From NCBI GenBank assembly GCA_000818945.1, contig JTFK01001288.1:1-64000 (forward strand): a stretch of 64,000 bases of DNA, given 5' to 3'. The position numbers and the translations under genes were made by a program. Positions 29,829 through 38,570 of the stretch are shown here, one piece after another (the stretch's first letter is position 1; each line of letters opens with the position of its first letter). Below the pieces are notes generated by a model, which saw nothing but the letters and a program-made list of their open reading frames with translations, was not told the DNA's origin and ran no database searches. The DNA comes from Schizochytrium sp. CCTCC M209059 (Eukaryota > Sar > Bigyra > Thraustochytrida > Thraustochytriidae).

Positions 29829-30761
29829 CCTATTTGCGTAGTAAACACCAACGTAACGAAAGAGTCTACGACACGTATTTACAAGTCACGAGTACGGATT
29901 GGATCGTTCGCGCATGTCTCACAGGCTAGCTGTTTTCTCACTCGTTGTGACTTGGATATATTTCTGTGAAGCCATCGCTATTTTTTTGGTTTGATGCGCA
30001 TTGTCGCTCGCTCACGAGAGTCGGAAAATATATTGCTCACATTGTGCAGTCTTTCTGGACTACTTTCTTTGAGGGCACTCAACCTAGTAGCAGCGCTGGA
30101 CGAGGCGAGTTGCGCGCAAAGCAGATGCAAGAGCCGCTAAATCTCAGTGCAGATGGCTTCTCTCGTTTGGCATCAGGAGCTCCCTCACATCAAGAAACGT
30201 ACGCTACACCAAAGAAAAGAAAACGTAGCTCAGCAAAATGCCAGCTGGTTCGTTCGCAAGTTCTTGACTTTGTTTGTGCATCATGATGACTGTGTCATAC
30301 AAGAAGGATTCAAAAGCATTCCACAGAAGCGAGCAAGGTGTTTGCAAAAATTAAAAAATGTATGCATGGCATGCGTATTCGCCTGCGCAGCCATCGCTTC
30401 CGCCTTCCTCATCTTTCCAGCCTGGTTGGAAGGACCACTGCTGACTTCGTTTCCGCAATGACTCGAATGGATCGGGCAGAAAAACCTCTTCCTTCCAAAA
30501 GAAAAAGAACCGAACCGGAACGGTACGGGAACTAGAAGAGATCGATCGATCGACCATGTGCGGAGTCTCTGGCCGTCATGCAGCTGGAGCTGCAGGTAGC
30601 TGACTGGCTGGCTGCTGCAAAATCGTATTGCCACGAGAGAAAAGAGATTGAGAGCTTGTTGTTCGCCACGCTTACCAAGTCTCTATTTATTCTGAAGCGG
30701 ATTGACGGAGAGAGGTACAGAAGCAGTTATTACTCCTGGCGTTGGCTTGCAATACCCTGCC
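29829..30761. other. intergenic/upstream region of the RNA repair gene
   Basis: 933 bases. The repair-protein frame is open from 30702 through a TTG, but the first ATG is at 30762. A (GATC)n run lies at about 30539-30552. No independent gene is supported. Confidence 0.5.
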
Positions 30762-33700
30762 ATGTTGGAGATTGCTATAAATCGTGGCACTGTGACCCTC
30801 ACAGGGTCCTTTGTTGAACATGCAGTTGCGCGCTTCGAGCAGCAGGTACCGGAACCCGCGCGAAGACTCTATCAGAGCAAACGCGGCGACGATGTCGTAC
30901 AGCACCATGTTACGCTTTTGACCCCAAGCGAAGTAAAGACGCTCCGTAACGACCCCGAAGTCTTCTCAGCGGCATTCGCTGCGCTGCAAGAGGCCACGAC
31001 AGGCCCTTTGGTTGCACTGGGGCTTGGCCGCGCTGGAAGACACTCGATGTGCTGGTTTGTGGTTGTGAGTTGCCCTGGTGTACAGCGCGTGCGACGCCAA
31101 TTTGGCCTCGAAGCCAAGGATTTACACATTACGCTGGGATTTACCTCGCATGATCTGCACGAGGTTGAAAAGGACGCCACGACGGTCATGAAAACACAAT
31201 GTGAATCGCTTTCGCCCGCAGAAATCGAAACTTTGCTGCGAGAACACGCGAACGAGAATCTCGCCATGTGCGACTTTCTTGTTCGAGAGACAAGCTCGCG
31301 ACCCGATCTCGAAGCGCTCAGTGTTCGCGCGCTCCTCACCCGAGCAAGGTGCGCTGGAAGACAGAATATGTTTGCCACGGCTGCTGCAGATGCATCTCAG
31401 GCCGCAGCGCTGTCTCCCGAAAACGCGCGTGCTCAGCTCACGCTTGGAGACGCTCTTGTCGCTCAGGGGAATGATGCCAAGACTGCCTTCGAGGCGTACG
31501 TGCGAGGCGCATGTCTCACAAACATTGCCAAAACACCCCGGCAGCGCGCACTTCGAGGCACATTGTTAACCAGAATGGCGTCAATGCGCGCTCAAGGACT
31601 GCCTCTGCCACCTCCGCCGCCCAAGTTTCCCCGCACGCAACATCTTATTGATCTTGGTGCTGCGAGTCGTGACGATCTCTTGTTTCCTGTGCATGAGCGC
31701 AGCGTATTTGTGGGAAGCGACGCGGTGATCATTGAAGAAAAAATTGACGGCGCCAATCTCGGACTCTATGTGGACGCTGACTGGCGAATCGTAGCGCAGA
31801 ACAGGGCTCACTCTGTATGCTCCGAAACAGCCCCTCAGTGGTCAAGTCTTGACCGCTGGATCGAACCCCGCAAGGTCCGTCTTTGCGAAGCGCTCGGGCA
31901 CCGCTTCGCAGTCTTTGGTGAGTGGATGTTCGCCAAGCACTCGATTCACTACTCACGTCTTCCGGATCACTTTATTGCGTTTGACGTCTACGATCGGTGG
32001 ATGGACCGCTTTCTCAGCGTCCGTGCTCGCAATTGTGTTTTGGAGAAGGCGGGACTCGTCCCCATTCGCCGGGTCAAGCACGAGAGCTTCTCGAGTGTTT
32101 GTACGCTTGAGCAAAACGTGTGCGCGCTCCTCGAGCAGACGCAGTCGGCGTACTATGATGGGCCTGTGGAGGGTCTGGTTATTCGTCGCGATGAGGAGGA
32201 GCTGCCGTACGAGGCTGAAACCAAGAACAAGACGGGCAGCTTTTTAGTACGACGTGCCAAAATAGTCCGCGCCTCCTTTTCTCAGGGTATTGGGGATCAT
32301 TGGACGCGCGCAACACTGGTTCGCAACGGAGTCGTCCCCCAGCTAGTGTCTGCTGCGTCAATGGAAACGCAAAAGTACCCGAGCACACCACATCTTCCCT
32401 TTAGTCCATCAGTGCACAGTGACGACTCATTGCTGCCTTCGAGCGAGGGATTCTGTGGGAAGCGCATCATCATCACTGAAAAGCTGGATGGCGGAAACTG
32501 CTGTCTTGCGCCAAACAGTCTCGTCTATGCCAGAACGCACGCAAAAGAAGCTACGCACTGGTCCTTTGGCGCCGTTAAGGAACTGTATGGACGCTTGCAG
32601 GCTCAATACCCTGACTTGCTTGGAGAATCAAGTCGATACGCTGGTGCGGAGCTGTACGGGGAGTGCATGGCGGCGGTTCATAGCATCGAGTACGATCAAT
32701 TGAGTTCGCCGTTTTATCTCTTTGCTGTTCGTCTGCGCGGCCTTTGGCTCGCCTGGGACGAAGTAAGAGCACTCGCAGAAGCATTGGAGATCCCAACAGT
32801 GCCGGTGGTCTTTGACGGCAAGATGGCAAATGAAGAGCAACTTCAGGCGCTTCTCGAGGCGGAAGCGGCGCTCCCGAGTCGTGTCGCGAGTGATGTGACA
32901 GGGGAGGGCTTTGTCGTCCGCGTGGCCGATGCTTTTGCGACGGATGAGAAGACCTTCGAGCAGAGCATCGCCAAGTATGTACGCGCTGGTCATATTCAGA
33001 CCTCGGCAAATTGGAAGAGTACCTGCTGCAAGGCCAAAATTCAGTATGGCGCAAACTTTGCGGTACGAAAGGCAATCTCCTCGAATGCAGTGCAGCTGTA
33101 CGTAGACTTGGATGGCGTTCTTGCAGATTTTGACGCAGGCGTAATGCGCGTGTGTGGGCGCCCACCGCAAGCGCTTCCAGTGGCGGCCATGTGGCGCGCC
33201 ATTCACGGGGATCGTGATTTTTTCGGAACCCTCGAGTGGATGCCAGGTGCACGTGCGCTTTGGCAGGAAACCTTGGCCTCGATGCGACCGACAATTCTCT
33301 CTGGTGTGCCCATGTCGGAATCAAGATGGGCGGAACGTCAAAAGGCATCCTGGTGTGCGCGCCAGTTGGGGCCGGATGTGCCGCACATTTTCTGCGCGAG
33401 CCGAGAGAAGTCGCGCTACAGTGGGCCCGGGCGCGTTCTCATAGACGACCGGGAACGTGCGCGTAAGCCGTGGGAGGCTGCAGGAGGTACATTTATATTG
33501 TACAAAACGCCGCATCAAGTTGCCGTCGAGCTCCGGGACGTCATTGCACGGCAGCAAGCTGCGAGCGAGAATTTAGGCGTCCAAGGCACGGTGACGAGTG
33601 GTGCGACTGGCGCAAAGGCCGCAAAGATGTCGACGCTACGAAAGTGCAAGTTCCGGCTCGTTTTACTCGTAGGTCTCCCAGGGAGCGGGAAATCTACATT

Positions 33701-34133
33701 TGCAAAAGCCTTCTCGGCTCGATATCGGTGCGAGTACATTTCGCAGGACGAGCTTGGATCGCGAAGGGCGTGCGAATCGTGGATTGGTCAAAAGTCGAAG
33801 CAGGGCGTCACTGTCGTTCTAGATCGGTGCAATGTAGAAAGAGCCGAGCGCAAGTACTGGATCGAGTTGGCCATGGTGCAGGCAAAACAGGTCGCCATCG
33901 TGTACTTTGCGCCTCTGGATGAGCATGGCGTTCTCGCACAACGACTTGTGAGTCGACAGGGACATCCAACAATTCAGACTGCGAACGTGAAGAGTGCGCA
34001 GCGCATTATCGACAGCTTTGCCAAGAGGTTGGAGCCTCCAAGCATGACCACGGATCTCGTGGGTCGCATCTTTACCATTTCAGAGTTCAATGATGCAGAT
34101 GCGGTTCTTGGCGTGCTTGGCGCGCCAAAGTAA
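30762..34133 (+). CDS. multidomain RNA repair protein: 2H phosphodiesterase, TPR, two RNA ligases, HAD phosphatase, polynucleotide kinase
   Basis: 1123 residues from ATG 30762, single exon. Domains in order: a 2H phosphoesterase with HVT at His49 and HIT at His122; a TPR-like helical region (about 150-260); an Rnl2-type RNA ligase with EKIDGAN (nucleophile Lys327), FGEW, FDVYD, EGLVIRR and RRAKIVR; a second ligase with EKLDGGN (Lys574), ELYGECM, EGFVVRV and CCKAKIQY; a HAD domain with DLDGVLADFD (Asp782/784) and VLIDDRERARKPW, as in NT5C-like phosphatases; and a P-loop kinase with GLPGSGKST (971-979, Lys977) and DRCNVERAERKYW. By family knowledge these could open 2',3'-cyclic phosphates, remove 3'-phosphate, phosphorylate 5'-OH and seal. 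All key residues look intact. The stop lies 64 bases from the convergent kinesin-like gene. Confidence 0.92.
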   Translation: MLEIAINRGTVTLTGSFVEHAVARFEQQVPEPARRLYQSKRGDDVVQHHVTLLTPSEVKTLRNDPEVFSAAFAALQEATTGPLVALGLGRAGRHSMCWFVVVSCPGVQRVRRQFGLEAKDLHITLGFTSHDLHEVEKDATTVMKTQCESLSPAEIETLLREHANENLAMCDFLVRETSSRPDLEALSVRALLTRARCAGRQNMFATAAADASQAAALSPENARAQLTLGDALVAQGNDAKTAFEAYVRGACLTNIAKTPRQRALRGTLLTRMASMRAQGLPLPPPPPKFPRTQHLIDLGAASRDDLLFPVHERSVFVGSDAVIIEEKIDGANLGLYVDADWRIVAQNRAHSVCSETAPQWSSLDRWIEPRKVRLCEALGHRFAVFGEWMFAKHSIHYSRLPDHFIAFDVYDRWMDRFLSVRARNCVLEKAGLVPIRRVKHESFSSVCTLEQNVCALLEQTQSAYYDGPVEGLVIRRDEEELPYEAETKNKTGSFLVRRAKIVRASFSQGIGDHWTRATLVRNGVVPQLVSAASMETQKYPSTPHLPFSPSVHSDDSLLPSSEGFCGKRIIITEKLDGGNCCLAPNSLVYARTHAKEATHWSFGAVKELYGRLQAQYPDLLGESSRYAGAELYGECMAAVHSIEYDQLSSPFYLFAVRLRGLWLAWDEVRALAEALEIPTVPVVFDGKMANEEQLQALLEAEAALPSRVASDVTGEGFVVRVADAFATDEKTFEQSIAKYVRAGHIQTSANWKSTCCKAKIQYGANFAVRKAISSNAVQLYVDLDGVLADFDAGVMRVCGRPPQALPVAAMWRAIHGDRDFFGTLEWMPGARALWQETLASMRPTILSGVPMSESRWAERQKASWCARQLGPDVPHIFCASREKSRYSGPGRVLIDDRERARKPWEAAGGTFILYKTPHQVAVELRDVIARQQAASENLGVQGTVTSGATGAKAAKMSTLRKCKFRLVLLVGLPGSGKSTFAKAFSARYRCEYISQDELGSRRACESWIGQKSKQGVTVVLDRCNVERAERKYWIELAMVQAKQVAIVYFAPLDEHGVLAQRLVSRQGHPTIQTANVKSAQRIIDSFAKRLEPPSMTTDLVGRIFTISEFNDADAVLGVLGAPK

Positions 34134-34197
34134 GCATCATAGCTTGTTCTGTGTGCGGACCATTTTCCATTTTCGAGTTTTGAAAGTAATCGTCTCT

Positions 34198-35652
34198 CTA
34201 ATTCTTCCCTTCTTCGTTTTGCTCGAGCGCCTGAAGAGGCGCAAAGAGTTTTTCAAGATCCTCCTTGGGCAAAACCATAATGAGAAGTTCGCGGAGCACT
34301 AGTAGGCGTTCAAGTTCATGTTGCGCGGTGCACTCACGCTTGAATCTATACTTGTCTCCGACAGTTTTAATGGCAAGATTTTTGCGCAAGTCAACGAGAG
34401 TTTTGATGGAACCCTTGGCAACGACCCGGGCAGGCGAGGGCTGCCGAAGCATGCGTGGGGTCATGAGTTTGCTGAGATTTGTCCCATATTGACAGGAGAA
34501 CCAGGTTTCCCAGCCGCAGTCCTCAGCCTGTGACAGGGTAACTATGATGGCAATCTTTGCTCTGCCCGTGAGGCTGCTTCCGAGAGCGCACATTCCAACG
34601 CTGTTGAGAAGGCCTTGCGGCTTGTAGGGCTTGCTCCCGGTTTTGTGCGCCTGCGTCGCAGTGACGACCTCGGTGCCGAGGAGATGGAGCTCAAAGTTGA
34701 TTAGCGAGGCTTGGGCGTCTGTGCTGACGTTGTCCGGATTATTCATGATTTCAATCATTGCGTCATATCCACTCATTCGCTTGACGCCAATCTTGGAAGG
34801 ACGTTCGGCGCCGGCCAAATCGATCAAATTGAGCGCTGTCTCAATGAGGCAGCCCGACTCCGTGTCAATGCGGGAGACACGGAGAAGAATGGATGCGTGT
34901 CCGCGCGAGGATCCCTGATGACCCCCCTTGGACTGATTCATTTTGGTCGAGCGAGTATGCCTATTTTTTCGAATGACAGCAAGTACGTCGAGGACTTGGG
35001 ATGGTTCCTGCAAGATGACCTGCTTGAGACCGAGGGGCTCGCCAGTCTGCAAAGAGGCAACAATAGGTTTGTTGTCGGCGAGAAGGTCCCCGCCCGTCAT
35101 GAGATAGAACTCGGCCGCGCTGATGGAGAGCACAAAGGGCTGCTCGGAGGACTTGAGACGGTTCCAGACGTCGTATACGGCACGCGGGAAACAGCCCCAA
35201 TCCTCGTCGATGCCACCACTTGCCGGTGCTGCTCGGCTCAACGACGCGTCCGGACCGAGCATTGTATGCGTTTTTCCCGTTCCAGTCTGACCATATGCAA
35301 AAACGAGAGCATCTTGGGCTTTTCCAGGAGGGGCGAGAATCGTGTCGACGAGATCCTTCATGATCGTATCATACGTTTCTTGTTGGGAAGCTTCGGGTGG
35401 GATGACTTTGCGGGGAAAATCGTATCGCTGTGGATCTCTGAGCTCGCGACCAAGACTATCGTGGGACCCACGCCAGCCGACAAGAACGCTCGCATCATCC
35501 CAGCCTCGAAGCTGCTTTGCAGAGGCGGGAACGGTCGCGCCTCCTGCATGGCCGCCTTCCGTCGCCCTTGGTCGGATACGCACGTATGAGTTTGCTTTAT
35601 AGAGCGCCGCCCTCTTTTTCTTCTTCTTTGCAGTCGATGTCGCTGTCGTCAT
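34198..35652 (-). CDS. divergent kinesin-like motor-domain protein
   Basis: 484 residues from the first ATG at 35652; the frame continues upstream only through a GTG. A basic N-terminus (TAKKKKKRAALYK) precedes a kinesin motor: VRIRPRA, FAYGQTGTGKTHTMLG (P-loop intact), SSRGHASILL in place of the usual NxxSSRSH switch I, and LIDLAGAERPSK (switch II). The motor appears to fill residues 20-420, and about 60 helical residues follow with no long stalk. The altered switch I and missing stalk make a slow, non-processive or regulatory kinesin likely. It runs convergently into the RNA repair gene and divergently from the satellite kinase gene. Confidence 0.85.
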   Translation of the reverse strand: MTTATSTAKKKKKRAALYKANSYVRIRPRATEGGHAGGATVPASAKQLRGWDDASVLVGWRGSHDSLGRELRDPQRYDFPRKVIPPEASQQETYDTIMKDLVDTILAPPGKAQDALVFAYGQTGTGKTHTMLGPDASLSRAAPASGGIDEDWGCFPRAVYDVWNRLKSSEQPFVLSISAAEFYLMTGGDLLADNKPIVASLQTGEPLGLKQVILQEPSQVLDVLAVIRKNRHTRSTKMNQSKGGHQGSSRGHASILLRVSRIDTESGCLIETALNLIDLAGAERPSKIGVKRMSGYDAMIEIMNNPDNVSTDAQASLINFELHLLGTEVVTATQAHKTGSKPYKPQGLLNSVGMCALGSSLTGRAKIAIIVTLSQAEDCGWETWFSCQYGTNLSKLMTPRMLRQPSPARVVAKGSIKTLVDLRKNLAIKTVGDKYRFKRECTAQHELERLLVLRELLIMVLPKEDLEKLFAPLQALEQNEEGKN

Positions 35653-35874
35653 CGTCGTCGTCGACGTCGTCGTTGCAGTTTGTTCCGCGCTCGCAGTCTT
35701 CCTGTTCACATTCGTCGTTTGGCGTATATATACGTTCGGTCAGGCCTAGGCCTAGGCCTAGGCCAAGGCCTAGTCGCCCGCCCTCAAGGTAGGTAGGTGC
35801 CTAGCCGAGCAACGAGCTTTGGTCTCTCGCTTGATATTGAGAACCTTGACGCTAGCGCGTCAGGCGGCGCGGCA
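35653..35874. promoter_or_regulatory. bidirectional promoter with palindromic TATA and GGCCTA array
   Basis: 222 bases separating the outward-facing kinesin-like and kinase genes. It contains the self-complementary GTATATATAC at 35724-35733, then an array of four AGGCCT/CTAGGCC units at 35742-35773. The array reads the same on both strands. Shared regulation is inferred. Confidence 0.55.
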
Positions 35875-37065
35875 ATGCTCTTGGGGCTCTGCTGCTCGCG
35901 CTCCCTCCGAGCGGCGCGAAACGCTGGGCAAAGGCTCGTTGTGACACCGGCTCTGGGCGACCAAGCTTGGCAAAGGTCGGGTGTCAAGTGGTCACCATGG
36001 GTGGCTGTCTCGACAAGGCTGGCGACGAGGCCGACGCCAGCGGCGTGCCGTGGTTTGGCTTCATCTGGCAAAAAGACGGAAGCAGGAAATTCTCTGTCCC
36101 AAGCTTCACTGTTACGAGCATCCACGAAGAGTGAGTTTGATGCGCAGGCGTCGAAGATAAAGCATAGAACAAGGAGAAAAAGGAGCCGAGCCAGCCGAGC
36201 TCAAGCTTTGGCGTCTTTGAAGCACGACCAGCCAAGTACTCCATCATCACAGACACAGGCAAAGGCTTCGATGAGAGGCGCTGGCAATAACAACACGGTC
36301 TCCACCGATCGAACGGCTTCATTTGCAACTATGGAAAGAAGAACCGAAGCTACCGGGAGTGGAACAGTAACTTCGAAAGCTTCACGAAAGCAAGTCGCTG
36401 CACCACCTTCCCACGCACTTCGAAAAAATCCTCCTGAGTCCGATGTGAGAACAGACTCGCGCTCAGAATTGGAGCGTTCTGGGAAAGAAAAAGCTGTGCG
36501 GATGGAAGAGGACTCGAAAGCAAGCGAATCTTGCAAGAGCCCTGCCGGTTCACAAGCTCTTTCCCCGTATCGCCTCATTGTGATGGTGGGTCTGCCAGGC
36601 AGTGGTAAATCGACCTTTGCAAAGTCTTTTGCTTTGCGATTTCGATGTACGTATGTCTCGCAAGATAAGCTAGGCTCACGCAGAAAATGCGAGACTCTAG
36701 TTGAAAAGACGGCTGCGACAAATCCTGACACCAGCATCCTTGTGGACCGGTGTAACGTGCGGCTTGAAGAGCGTCGTAATTGGATAACTCGCTCCAAAGC
36801 AGAACCCGAGCAAATCGCCATTGTGTATTTCGCCCCGCCGCCCGCAGAGGATGGACCTGTGTTGGCGAAGCGTCTCTTGAACCGAGTGGACCACCCAACC
36901 ATTTCCACCAAAAGCCAGCGAGAGGCGCAAAAGATCATTGATCAATTTATGAAGATGCTCAAGGTGCCTGACGCTGTGAAAGAAGGCGTGGGCCGCGTCT
37001 TTCGTATCGACAACCTTTCCGAGGTTCCTCAAGTCCTCGATGCTCTTGCGCCTCCTCCGTCTTGA
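35875..37065 (+). CDS. stand-alone P-loop polynucleotide kinase, paralogue of the repair-protein kinase domain
   Basis: 396 residues from the first ATG at 35875 (the frame is open to a GTG at 35797). The N-terminus MLLGLCCSRSLRAARNAGQR looks like a mitochondrial presequence. Residues about 60-225 are Ser/Lys/Glu-rich and probably disordered. The C-terminal about 165 residues closely match the kinase module of the RNA repair protein: VGLPGSGKSTFAKSF against VGLPGSGKSTFAKAF, YVSQDKLGSRRKCE against YISQDELGSRRACE, VDRCNVRLEERRNWI, QIAIVYFAPP, RVDHPTIS. A local duplication is implied. Likely role: 5'-OH phosphorylation of RNA or another nucleotide substrate, perhaps in the organelle; the substrate is inferred. 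Confidence 0.87.
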   Translation: MLLGLCCSRSLRAARNAGQRLVVTPALGDQAWQRSGVKWSPWVAVSTRLATRPTPAACRGLASSGKKTEAGNSLSQASLLRASTKSEFDAQASKIKHRTRRKRSRASRAQALASLKHDQPSTPSSQTQAKASMRGAGNNNTVSTDRTASFATMERRTEATGSGTVTSKASRKQVAAPPSHALRKNPPESDVRTDSRSELERSGKEKAVRMEEDSKASESCKSPAGSQALSPYRLIVMVGLPGSGKSTFAKSFALRFRCTYVSQDKLGSRRKCETLVEKTAATNPDTSILVDRCNVRLEERRNWITRSKAEPEQIAIVYFAPPPAEDGPVLAKRLLNRVDHPTISTKSQREAQKIIDQFMKMLKVPDAVKEGVGRVFRIDNLSEVPQVLDALAPPPS

Positions 37066-37358
37066 CTTTTAAGACACCCCATCCACATCCTAAGCTTATT
37101 ATGAAAGTTAGTGGCTCTCTGGTCTTGCCCCTGCTTTGGCACAGCGTCGAACTTGAAATGTCCATTCCCTGGCCTTCTCATTCCTTGTGCGCTTTTCGCA
37201 CGAATTGCAACCGCATCCTGGGCGTTGTGGTGAGGCGGAGCGTCACATCGTGTGAGCGAGCAAGGACAAGAAAGTCTGGCAGAAAGACAAACCAGCTAGG
37301 GAGGGAGGGACCTTGCGCGTAGACGCGAGGCCGGTGGCGGGAGCGGCGAGGAGGCGCG

Positions 37359-38570
37359 ATGTTGGCAAGGCAGTCGGGGCGGCGCGTGGCGTGCCTGCGT
37401 CGCGCGCGGCCCGCTGGGTCGGCGGCGCTCTCATGGTGGTCACCATTTAGGGGCTCGAGCGAGCCTGAGGTGAAGCGACACAGCGAGCACCGTGTGGTCC
37501 CGTTTCCAAAGGACGTCATTTACAACGTGGTTGCGGACGTGCCACGATACAAGGAGTTTGTGCCTTACACCGTTGAGTCCAAAGTTCTGGAGAAGCTTTC
37601 TGAGCACGAGAGCGTTGCGGAGCTCCAGGTGGGCTTTATGGCGCTGAGCGAAAGATACAAGAGCCGTGTGACCTTGGATCCGGAACAAGGCCGCGTTTCG
37701 GCACAGGCCGAGGGCTCGAGCGTGTTCAAGGTGCTCACAAATAAGTGGCTCATCCAGGATCGGCCCATGGACCCGCAGACCTCTTCGCTCGAGTTTGAGA
37801 TTGAATTCCAATTCAAGCACAGCCTGTATAACAGCGTGGCCGACATGTTTTTTAAGAAGGTGACGGAAGCGATGGTCGATGCCTTTTTGGCGCGGTGCGA
37901 GGCAGTGCGCGACGGCAAGGCGGAGGCGCACGCGTATTTTCGACGCATTGCCCCCCCTCGCCGGGGTCTTTTTCGCGGTACAGGAATTGCCGCGCAGGGC
38001 CGCTTGCTTGGGGAGTTGACCACGCTTTCGCACTTTGATCTGAAGGAGCTGGAGCGCATCAAGACCCGATACGACTCTGCCACAAGTGGCTCGAGGACGG
38101 GGGAGCTTGACGAGCGCACTTTTACCCGATTCTTCCACCAGCTGTTTGAGTCGCAGGGTTACAAGGCCGAGGACCTCGACCGCTCCGCAAAACTCATTTT
38201 TAACGCCCTTGACGTGAACAATGATGGTGCTCTGAATTTCCGCGAGTTCGTCGCGGGTCTTTCCACGGTGATCAAGGGTAACAACGAGGAACGCGCACGA
38301 TTTTGGTTACGTTGTTTCGACCACAATGCAGACGGTCGTGTCGACCGTCGGCAGCTGTACAACATGGTGTACGCGAGCATTGAGGTGCGTAATGCGCTAA
38401 TGCAGGTGGGCATTTCGAGCAAGCCACAGCCGCACGAACAAGGCTACTTTGAAATTGACCAAGACCTCGACTCGCTCGCGCGTGAGGCCGTTGACCGTTG
38501 CTTTGCTGCGCTCCCGCCCGAAAAGGATAGCGTCAGCTTGCAGTCGGTCCTCTCACAGAAGCTCTTTTGA
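37359..38570 (+). CDS. COQ10-like START-domain protein fused to EF-hands, mitochondrial
   Basis: 403 residues from ATG 37359. The N-terminus MLARQSGRRVACLRRARPAG is a good mitochondrial presequence. Residues about 40-195 match COQ10/polyketide-cyclase START proteins: FPKDVIYNVVADVPRYKEFVPY, then VGFMALSERYKSRV and SLEFEIEFQFKHSLYNSVADMFFKKV. COQ10 proteins bind ubiquinone in the inner membrane and support respiration. Residues about 230-400 add a calcium module with loops DVNNDGALNFRE (canonical) and DHNADGRVDRRQ (Gln in place of the final Glu), similar to calcineurin-B-like pairs. The usual COQ10 protein ends before this extension. The 293 bases upstream, after the kinase gene, show no feature. 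Confidence 0.9.
   Translation: MLARQSGRRVACLRRARPAGSAALSWWSPFRGSSEPEVKRHSEHRVVPFPKDVIYNVVADVPRYKEFVPYTVESKVLEKLSEHESVAELQVGFMALSERYKSRVTLDPEQGRVSAQAEGSSVFKVLTNKWLIQDRPMDPQTSSLEFEIEFQFKHSLYNSVADMFFKKVTEAMVDAFLARCEAVRDGKAEAHAYFRRIAPPRRGLFRGTGIAAQGRLLGELTTLSHFDLKELERIKTRYDSATSGSRTGELDERTFTRFFHQLFESQGYKAEDLDRSAKLIFNALDVNNDGALNFREFVAGLSTVIKGNNEERARFWLRCFDHNADGRVDRRQLYNMVYASIEVRNALMQVGISSKPQPHEQGYFEIDQDLDSLAREAVDRCFAALPPEKDSVSLQSVLSQKLF

Noticed and set aside
29966..30286. 106-codon frame after the transporter-hydrolase gene as an extra exon
   Set aside because: It starts without ATG, shows no homology, and no acceptor joins it in frame to the GTGAGT donor.
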